Assembly (NCBI GenBank): GCA_001313065.1
Contig: BBFD01000055.1
Coordinates: 1 to 16,837 of the forward strand
Source: Silvimonas sp. JCM 19000
Lineage (GTDB): Bacteria; Pseudomonadota; Gammaproteobacteria; Burkholderiales; Chitinibacteraceae
Length of the DNA: 16,837 nucleotides
Reading direction: 5' to 3'
The notes under the pieces were generated by a model. That model was not told the origin of the DNA. It saw only the letters and a program-made list of their open reading frames with translations, and made no database searches. Every line of letters begins with the position of its first letter. Within the stretch, counting starts at the first letter, position 1. Below, piece by piece: positions 8,711 to 15,332 of the stretch. The position numbers and the translations under genes were made by a program.

Positions 8711-10045
8711 TTAGCGGCGGCGTGCGGCTCCCGCAGTTGTAGTCGGCGGCGGGTGGCGGCCGGATCGACAGCGCAGGCAGGCCAGGGCCACGATGACAGT
8801 CGCCATGCCGACTACGGCCAGCGTGTTTTCAAAGCCGTAGCGATATCGTCATGCGCGGCATGCACCAGGTAGCCTGCCAGCACGGGCGCCACCATCCCGG
8901 CGCAAGTCGTCAGCGCCAGATGCACCGCCAACACGGCGCCGCGTTGCGCGGGCGGCTGAATTCGCCGCACACCGTAATGCCAAAACTTTGCTGCACGTTA
9001 AGCATCACCATGCCACCCCCGCCAGCACCAACTTGCCCAGCGCGCCCAGCGGCAGATGCAGTCCCAACAGCGCCAACGCCACGCCACCGATCACGCAACA
9101 ACCCACTGGCAAGCCCACCAACGTCAGGCGCTGGCTGGCGCCGCGCTTTAACAAACGCTGCGACCACCACGACACCGCCAGCATCCAGCCGATGACCAAC
9201 AACATGATCAACATCACGCGTACGCCGGTTTGCTGCGCGCTGTAACCGAGCCCCTTCTGCATCCAGACCGGGTTCCAGCTAAAGCCAAGCCCGCTCAGCA
9301 AATAGCCGACAAAGCCCAGCACGGTGACGCCGATAAAACTGCGATTGAGCAAGAGATGGCGATAGGCATGGCGCAATGGCTGCGCATCCATTTCGGTATC
9401 GATGACCAGATGCTGGGCGGCTTCGGCCACCTGGCCTTCGCGGCCCAGCCACAGCCACAACAGGCCCATGCCAGGCTCAAACCCGCCAGCACGGCATAGG
9501 CGGTGCGCCAGCCGTGATGGCTGATCAACCACGGCAAGGTAACGGCAGACAGCAAGATCCCCGCCATCAAGCCGGTATTGATCCCGGCGGCAGGTAACAC
9601 GCGTTCCTGCGGCGCAAACCACTTGAAGCAGGCATGCTGGATCAGCGCGGTGGACGGGCCGGCGCCGATGCCGAGCAGCAAGCGACAGATAAACAGCCCG
9701 GTCACCGTATGCCCCAAGGCCACGCCCAGCTGGCAAGCGGCCCAGATCAGCGCCAGGCCGAGCAAAATCCAGCGCGCTGCCACCCGGTTTGCCAGAAAAC
9801 CGCAGGCCACGCCGGCCACCGGATACAGCACAAAAAAACGCGCTGCCCAGCCCACCAAACACGGTGGGGCTGAGTTGCAGATCGTCCATGATGCGCACAC
9901 CGGCAAAGGCAAACACCGACTTGTCGGCCGCCACGATCATGATCGCCAGAAACAGCAGCAACATGGTGCGGCGACGCGGCCATGAATTGGCAGGCAGACT
10001 GGCGATGGCCCCGCCGCCGGACGAGAACGGCAGCGGCTTAGCCAC
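8711..10045 (-). CDS. MFS transporter (anion:cation symporter-like), five frameshifts
   Basis: This is a 12-helix inner-membrane secondary transporter of about 445 residues after correction. The GTG start at 10045 is preceded by TGAGG with suitable spacing and overlaps the M20 stop by 8 bases, implying translational coupling. Helix 1 (MLLLFLAIMIVAADKSVFAFAG) and the loop FLANRVAARW (motif A region) are seen, then LICRLLLGIGAGPSTALIQHACFKWF and PWLISHHGWRTAYAVLAG, the pattern of the ACS branch that carries organic anions. The second half includes SFIGVTVLGFVGYLLSGLGFSWNPVW and NVQQSFGITVCGEF. Breaks: A7 at 9832-9838 (6 fits), and single bases missing near 9468, 9012, 8947 and 8838. The final frame ends at 8711 with a basic tail. 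The substrate cannot be read from sequence; context suggests the substrate or product of the M20 enzyme. Confidence 0.82.
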
Positions 10046-11217
10046 GCAGGTAATCCTCAGTCAGGTTCACCCAGAAGCTGGCGGCAAAGCAAGAATCCTG
10101 TCGTTAAAGTCGTAGCCGGGGTTGTGGATCATGCAGCCGCCTTCGCTGCCCACGCCGTTGCCGACAATCACATAACAACCGGGCCGCTGCTCCAGCATCC
10201 ACGAAAAAAATCATCGCCGCCCATGGCGCCCGACGGGATCGGAATCAAGCCTTTGGGGCCGACCATGCGCTCCGCCACGGCCCGGGCAAAGGCGGTCTCG
10301 GCCGGATGGTTGATCAGCACGCGGCTGATCGGCAGCCACTCGATCTGCGCCGTCACGCCAAAGCTGCGCGCCTGGTGTTCCACCAGCTCACGCAGGCGCG
10401 CTTCGATCTGCTGTTGCACCGCCGGTTGAAGGTACGTACGGTGATGGCCAGCGTGGCGGTATCGGGCACCACATTGGCCGCGCTACCGGCGTTGGCCGCG
10501 CCGACGGTAATGACAGCGGCTGATCCGGCGAGATATTGCGCGACACGATGGTTTGCAGCGCCATGATGATGGACGCCATCGCCACCACCGGATCGACGCC
10601 TGATGCGGCATACCGCCGTGCGTGCCCTTGCCGGTGAGCGTGATGCGCACGGTATCGGACGACGCGGCAATCACGCCCGGTTGCACGATGAATGTGCCCA
10701 CCGGCAGCGTCGGGCCGTTATGCAGACCGTAAATCGCATCGCAGGGAAACCGCTCGAACAAGCCATCGGCAATCATGCGCGACGCGCCACCGAGGCCTTC
10801 TTCGGCCGGTTGGAAAATCAGATTGAGCGTGCCATCAAACTGGCGTGTTTTAGCCAGATGATGCGCGGCAGCCAGCAGGATGGCGGTGTGGCCGTCATGA
10901 CCACAGGCATGCATGGTGCCCGCGTGTTTGCTGGCGTAGGGCAGACCGGTTTCTTCATGAATCGGCAGCGCATCCATATCAGCGCGTATACCCAGCGTGC
11001 GGCTGGAATTGCCCAGCTTGAGCCGCCCCACCACGCCGGTGCCGCCCACGCCGGTGGTGACTTCATAACCCCATTCGGCCAGTTTGCTGGCCACCAGCTG
11101 GCTGGTTTGCACTTCGGCAAAACCCAGTTCGGGATGCGCGTGGATATGCTGGCGCAATGCGATAAATTCGGCCTCGTGGGCGGCGATTTCGGGGATGACA
11201 CCGGGCAATGTGGACAT
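10038..11217 (-). CDS. M20 family metallo-amidohydrolase (hippurate hydrolase/IAA-amino acid hydrolase-like), five frameshifts
   Basis: M20D amidohydrolases use two metal ions to cleave N-acyl amino acids or related amides. The start at 11217 gives MSTLPGVIPEIAAHEAEF; the ATG at 11232 (adding MTETA) is an alternative with a poorer ribosome site. Motifs in order: RQHIHAHPELGFAE, GIRADMDALPIHEETGLPY, the metal-binding HACGHDGH (with the Cys typical of this subfamily), the catalytic/metal QPAEEG, GLHNGPTLPVG and GKGTHGGMPHQ. The C-terminal GAMGGDDFSWMLEQRPGC and YDFND lead to ASFWVNLTEDYLRG. Breaks: one base missing near 10600, 10521, 10424 and 10093, and A7 at 10204-10210 (5 fits). Corrected length is 393 residues, normal for the family, with all ligands present. 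There is no signal peptide, so the enzyme is cytoplasmic. It is first in the M20-MFS-DUF1302 series and divergent from the AraC regulator. Confidence 0.88.
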
Positions 11218-11255
11218 GGCAGTTTCCGTCATTAGTAAGTGCTGCACAGGGCAGC

Positions 11256-11311
11256 GATCCGCGTGCTGGCTCCTCCTTCTGGCAGAGGCCAACACACTCA
11301 AAACGCGGATC
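11256..11311. promoter_or_regulatory. 9-bp inverted repeat in the araC-M20 divergent region
   Basis: GATCCGCGT at 11256-11264 is matched by ACGCGGATC at 11303-11311 with no mismatch, 38 bases apart. It lies in the leader or promoter of the M20 gene and could be paired operator half-sites for the divergent AraC-type regulator or an RNA stem in the M20 leader. No clear -35/-10 pair is visible for either gene. Confidence 0.3.
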
Positions 11312-11331
11312 AGTCTAGTGACGGGAATTTG

Positions 11332-11348
11332 TTTTCCAGCAGGGAAAA
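11332..11348. promoter_or_regulatory. TTTTCC-N5-GGAAAA inverted repeat in the divergent region
   Basis: A perfect 6-bp inverted repeat (TTTTCC, spacer AGCAG, GGAAAA) lies near the middle of the 291-bp region between the M20 gene and the AraC-type gene. Its position suits an operator acting on both directions. The A run after the right arm is itself prone to the length errors seen elsewhere, so the symmetry should be confirmed. Confidence 0.3.
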
Positions 11349-11508
11349 AACCGCCATCCTTGCAGCTGATTTCGCCATAACGCCGGCGCCTGACGCGGCC
11401 GTTTGCTGGCGCAATATCCATGCGCCTTGCAGCCGCAGCGGTTTATCCACGCGCAAGCCAACACTGGCATAATCGCCAGAACTCAAGCCGATCTCGCCAT
11501 GACAGCCC

Positions 11509-12552
11509 ATGAAACCCGCGCATTTTGATCTGCTCTACAGCCCCGATTGCCTGCTCGGCACCCTGTTTGGTTGCATGGATGTGCTGATGGTGGCCAACCG
11601 ATTGTGGCGTTTACACAACCCACGCAAACGCGGGCTGCCTTCAGCTGGCAGGTGATCGACGCCAGCGGCCGCGTGCTCAGCCTGCCGGGCTGGCAAGACT
11701 ATCCCCAGCGCGGCTCGCCGCGCCCGATCTGACGCCGGAGCAAACCGTGCTGCTGGTGCCGGGGCTGGCTATGCAGAACGTGCCGCATCTCAACCAGATG
11801 CTGGCTGCCGCCAGCGCCGAAATCGCACTGATCGGCCGACGGCATCAACAGGGCGCTCTGATTGCGGGCGGGTTCAACGCCGCGGTTTTGCTGGCACGTA
11901 GCGGCATTCTGGATGGGCGTAACGCCACCATCAGCTGGATGATCGCGGGCTGGTTTGCCACGCATTACCCCAAGGTCAATCTGCAAATGGACCGCCCCGT
12001 CAGCGTGGACGGCCGTATTTATTGCAGCGGCGCCCCGACTGCGCATGTGCAACTGATGCTGGAGTTGATCAGCCATTTTGTCGGCGCCGAGATTGCGCAA
12101 ATGTGCGGCAACGCCTTGTTGTATCAGCCCAGCCGCTTTGAGCACTCGGCCATGCTGCAATCCGGCCCCACGCGTGACAGCGTGGTGTACAAGGCGCGGC
12201 AATATCTGGAACAAAACATCCGCGAGCCTACAGCCTTGACGCCACCGCCGCCGCTGCGGCAGTCAGCACCCGCACGCTATTACGCCATTTCAAGGATGTG
12301 CAGGGCATGACGCCGCTGGACTATCTGCACAAGCTGCGCGTCGAGCGCGCGCGGCAATTGCTGGAGGTTACGGTGGCCGATTTGCCCGACATCCTCGAGC
12401 AATGCGGCTACCAGGACGCCAGCGCCTTCCGCCGTATTTTTCAACGCGAAACCGGGCACACGCCGTCGGATTACCGCGCCAGATATGCCGTGCGCGCATC
12501 GCGCCGCTGGTGGCGCGCAAATGACCCGACGCCCGACGGCAGCGCCAGTTAA
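11509..12552 (+). CDS. GlxA/FtrA-type transcriptional regulator (DJ-1/PfpI domain plus AraC HTH), three frameshifts
   Basis: Such regulators couple a ligand-sensing class I glutamine-amidotransferase-like (DJ-1/PfpI) domain to a C-terminal AraC double helix-turn-helix and often activate a neighbouring catabolic operon. The start at 11509 gives MKPAHFDLLYSPDCLLGTLFG; the ATG at 11499 is in another frame and would need a further indel. The sensor domain continues TVLLVPGLAMQNVPHLNQML, GFNAAVLLARSGILDGRNAT and GWFATHYPKVNLQMD. The AraC domain (about residues 240-335) has STRTLLRHFKDVQGMTPLDY, RARQLLE and the signature CGYQDASAFRRIFQRETGHTP. One base is missing near 11639, 11722 and 12228, all in G/C-rich short runs; corrected length is 348 residues. 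Its divergent placement makes the M20-MFS-DUF1302 genes the obvious target. Confidence 0.85.
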
Positions 12553-12633
12553 AGCTGGCCGGAGCAGGGGCGGCCCTGCCGTTCATCTGCCTGTGCCGGG
12601 CGAAGTATCCTGCGGGACAGCGGCAAGGCGCGA

Positions 12634-12650
12634 CCATTCTTCTTGAATGG
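12634..12650. other. Perfect hairpin between the AraC-type gene and the adhesin gene
   Basis: CCATTC-TTCTT-GAATGG forms a 6-bp stem with a 5-base loop, 82 bases after the AraC-type stop and 79 bases before the adhesin start. No T tract follows, so it is not a standard terminator; it could be an operator. Nothing else stands out in 12553-12728. Confidence 0.25.
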
Positions 12651-12728
12651 CCAGGCTATCAGACGTTTCCTATCCGGATTCGCAAGTGACTTGATGCATG
12701 CTTGCCAGCTTTCAAATCAGTCGCGACG

Positions 12729-13756
12729 ATGACCATGACTACGGCGATAAAAAAAAGAATGTTTGGCCTGCTGGCAGCGAGCTTGCTCGTGTTGTTGTGC
12801 AGCGCCAACGCAATGGCAGACATGAGCTGTCGGGCCAACGGCGACATCGGAAACTATCGCGTTGAGGTCGGCGCGCGCCCGGTGCCTCGCGATGCCGTCG
12901 TCGGCAGTTCGCTTTGGGGCAAGTTTGGTGGTTGGCCTGGCTATAGCTTTAAATGCGGCGTCGACACCGAGCACGACCGTGATACTTACCTGACACTCTC
13001 GACGTCAGTGCCGCCGGTAGCGGGCTTTAATGATGTTTATCCGACCAATGTTGCTGGCATCGGCGTCCGCTATCACTTTGCAGTTAGCGCGGGGCCCGAT
13101 GACTGCGGCGTTGTCTTCGACATGGGGATTACCAATTCTTCGCTGCCACTCAAATGCCACATCATGCACGGCACTGATTCGGAATGGCGTCTTGGCACCT
13201 CCGTCGAGTTCATCAAAACCGGCCCCATTGGCGCTGCCACCCTGGTGTCATTTCCCTCGGTCTCTGTGGTCTCCAAGCTCAACCAGGGCCCCTACGAAAA
13301 CCTTCCCAACATGTATAGCGGTGCAGTCTCTGGCTCGACCACCGTGGTGGCATGCAGCGTATCGGATGTGCCGGTCACGCTGGGCGATTACAAAAGCACG
13401 GATTTTGCCGGGGTGGGCACCGGCACCCGCTCGGTGGATGTAAAAATCAAACTTACAGGCTGCCCTGCTGGCATCAACAAGGTTCGCTACACCATTGATC
13501 CCGTTACACCTGTTGTCGATACCGCCAATTCGATCGTTAAACTGGATAGTTCGTCCCGTGCGGGGGGCGTCGGCGTGCAAATGCTTGGCGAATCGGGCGC
13601 AGTCTTGCCCTTGAGTCAGCCGCAGGTTTTCAATGCGTACAACTACGGCGGTGGCTCATTCGACATTTCATTGAAGGCGCGCTACGTGCAGACCGAAAAG
13701 CTGATCAAGCTGGCCCGGCGAATGCCTCGATGATCTTTACGCTTAACTACGAATAG
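12729..13756 (+). CDS. Type 1 fimbrial tip adhesin-like protein (two-domain), one frameshift near the C-terminus
   Basis: The start at 12729 (MTMTTAIKKRMFGLL; the ATG at 12735 is equally possible) leads into a Sec signal peptide cleaved after ANAMA near residue 30. Residues about 30-200 form an unfamiliar N-terminal domain with several cysteines (MSCRANGD, FKCGVD, DDCGVVF, KCHIMHG). Residues about 205-342 look like a pilin domain: a Cys early in ACSVSDVPVTLGDY, a second Cys in VKIKLTGCPAG, and the chaperone-usher C-terminus GPANASMIFTLNYE. That C-terminus is reached only if one base missing near 13708 is restored; as read, the frame ends early at KLARRMPR. Corrected length is 342 residues, fitting FimH-like tip adhesins rather than single-domain pilins. 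No chaperone, usher or pilin gene is adjacent. No clear ribosome site is seen. The receptor is unknown. Confidence 0.75.
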
Positions 13757-13880
13757 CCGCAATCCTGGCCCTTAGACAGACGCCCGTCTCATCCCTTTTG
13801 CTCGTTGATTGTGGCGGACAAATATCCGTGCAATGGTTAATCCCATCGGCCCCGTCGGGCTTTGCTATGGGAAGAGCGCT

Positions 13881-14796
13881 GTGAAAAAAACTGTTTGCAT
13901 GGTTCACCGTCTGTGCAGCCGTGGTTTCGGCCAGTGCAGCGGCTGGGGTATTGCCGTTTCCGCCGTCGTTCAAGACCCAGATCATCAGCACCAATGGCGC
14001 AAAAAAATCTTTGTGCGTGTGGGTGGCCATGGGCCGGCGGTGGTGTTGTTGCATGGTTTTGGCGAGACCGGCGACATGTGGCAGCCACTGGCGGCAAAGC
14101 TGGTGGCCGACCACACGGTGATCGTGCCGGATCTGCGCGGCATGGGGCTGTCTGATCATCCGCGGGCGGCTACGACAAAAAAAAATGAGGCGCGCGATAT
14201 TGCTGGCGTGCTCGATGCCTTGCATATCGGCCAGGTGGACGTGGTCGGGCACGATATCGGCAATATGGTGGCCTATGCCTTTGTCGCCGAGCAGCCCGAA
14301 CGCGTGCCGCATCTGGTGTTGATGGATGCGCCCTTACCTGGCGTCGGGCCGTGGGATGAAATCCTGAAAAGCCCGTTGCTGTGGCATTTCCGCTTTGGCG
14401 GGCCGGATATGGAACGCCTGGTCAAAGGCCGCGAACGGATTTATCTGGATCGCTTCTGGAATGAGTTTTCCGCCGACCCCAAGCATTTTGATGAAGCCTC
14501 GCGCCAGCATTACGCCAAACTCTACGCCCGCCCCGGCGCCATGCATTCAGGCTTCGAGCAATTTCACGCCTTCGACCAGGATGTGATCGATAACCACGCT
14601 TATCTGCAAAAAAAGGCCCGCTGCCGATGCCGGTACTGGCCATCGGCGGCGCGGCATCGTTTGGCACCACCATGCAACGGTAGCCCAGGCGGCGGCCAGC
14701 AACGTAACCGGCCTGGTCATCCCCGGCTCCGGCCATTGGTTGATGGAAGAACAACCCGAGCCGACCACGAAGGCGATCGTGGATTTTCTGCACTGA
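13881..14796 (+). CDS. Exported alpha/beta hydrolase with Asp nucleophile (epoxide hydrolase/haloacetate dehalogenase-like), several homopolymer frameshifts
   Basis: The GTG start at 13881 has GGGAAG about 7 bases upstream. With 6 A in place of A7 at 13884-13890 it reads MKKLFAWFTVCAAVVSASAAAG, a signal peptide, so the enzyme is probably periplasmic. Catalytic features are the oxyanion motif LLHGFGETGDMW, VVPDLRGMGLS, the nucleophile elbow GHDIGNMVAYAF (Asp near residue 124) and GSGHWLMEEQPE with the catalytic His near residue 283. An Asp nucleophile points to ester-intermediate chemistry (epoxide hydrolases, haloalkanoate dehalogenases) rather than a serine esterase; the substrate is unknown. 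Breaks: A7 at 13884-13890 (6), A7 at 14001-14007 (5), a compensating pair at about 14157 and A9 at 14177-14185, A7 at 14608-14614 (5), and one base missing near 14672. Corrected length is 303 residues, normal for the group. Confidence 0.85.
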
Positions 14797-14903
14797 ACTG
14801 GCGTTACTTTAACGGTGCGCTACTGCTGGAGCGCCGCGTGATGGCCGATGCAACACCGGCCGGGTCACGCGGCGCTTTTGCGTCTTATGCGCGCAGTTCC
14901 GCT

Positions 14904-14946
14904 GCCCAGGCCATGCCCGGCCGAGCCTGATTGCTGGGCGTTTTTT
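14904..14946 (+). terminator. Probable rho-independent terminator after the alpha/beta hydrolase gene
   Basis: GCCCAG at 14904-14909 pairs with CTGGGC at 14934-14939, enclosing a G/C-rich 24-base loop, and T6 follows at 14941-14946. The stem is short and the loop long, so this is moderate evidence. It lies 107 bases after the hydrolase stop. Confidence 0.45.
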
Positions 14947-15153
14947 GCGACATATGTGAACGTGACCGGCCACGCCCGTCCGCAATCAAGCATTTGTCCG
15001 GATCTATGCGCGAACGCCATTCGGCACCTTTTCGCTGACGAAACCCTCTGTTTGCCGCGTACGCCCTCTTGTCTCGAAATGGCAATCCGCCCTGTTTTTT
15101 TGATCCGCTTCCGGCTTATCACGCCACAACCAGTCACTCGGTCTATTGCGTAA

Positions 15154-15182
15154 TTGCAAATAGGAATGATTGTTATTATTAT
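15154..15182 (+). promoter_or_regulatory. Sigma-70 promoter of the fiu-like gene
   Basis: TTGCAA at 15154-15159 (4 of 6) and TATTAT at 15177-15182 (5 of 6) are separated by exactly 17 bases. Transcription would start near 15189, leaving a leader of about 144 bases before the ATG at 15333. The -10 element overlaps the Fur-like box, which fits iron-dependent repression. Confidence 0.55.
15167..15181. promoter_or_regulatory. Fur box upstream of the fiu-like receptor gene
   Basis: TGATTGT-T-ATTATTA matches the 7-1-7 Fur consensus TGATAAT-N-ATTATCA at 11 of 14 positions and lies in an AT-rich island overlapping the -10 region. Siderophore receptor genes are standard Fur targets, so iron-replete repression is the natural reading. 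Confidence 0.65.
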
Positions 15183-15203
15183 CGGTGCCCGCTAAGCAAC
15201 ATC

Positions 15204-15223
15204 TGTACAAAATCGTACAAATC
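15204..15223. repeat. Short tandem and inverted repeat in the fiu leader
   Basis: GTACAAAATC and GTACAAATC are adjacent (15205-15223), and TGTAC/GTACA form a 5-bp inverted repeat around AAAATC (15204-15219). It lies just downstream of the predicted start point, where an additional regulator could bind. If the A run is one base off, the two units would be identical. Confidence 0.3.
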
Positions 15224-15332
15224 CTCAGCGACTCTCTCTCTCGTTGCGGACCAGCGCACTGCCGTGTCGGGCGCGGAATCCTGCCAGTTCCGGCCCGGCG
15301 CAGTCTTATCCACCCAGACTTGTGACAAGAAA

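Larger units (their letters stand above)
14797..15332. other. 536-bp intergenic region: terminator, then fiu promoter/Fur site and leader
   Basis: No gene is supported here; the open frames lack coding character and ribosome sites. Positions 14904-14946 hold a probable terminator, 15154-15182 a promoter, 15167-15181 a Fur-like box, and 15204-15223 a short repeat in the leader. The stretch 14947-15150 shows nothing I recognise. A (CT)n run lies near 15230-15241. Confidence 0.6.

Noticed and set aside
9778..9838. Separate short genes within the MFS region
   Set aside because: The adjacent frames join into one continuous 12-helix transporter once the A7 run and the single missing bases are corrected.
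13848..13864. GCCC-CGTC-GGGC followed by TTTG as a terminator between the adhesin and hydrolase genes
   Set aside because: The stem is only 4 bp with three T and sits directly upstream of the hydrolase ribosome site; too weak to call.
6014..14614. Programmed frameshifting or transcriptional slippage at the poly-A/T runs
   Set aside because: Slippage at such runs exists in nature, but it would have to affect nearly every gene here, and many breaks are not at A/T runs. Base-call error is far simpler.
14841..14930. Possible small ORF (MADATPAGSRGAF...) after the hydrolase gene
   Set aside because: It is only about 29 codons, with no ribosome site, and arises as a run-on of the frameshifted hydrolase frame.
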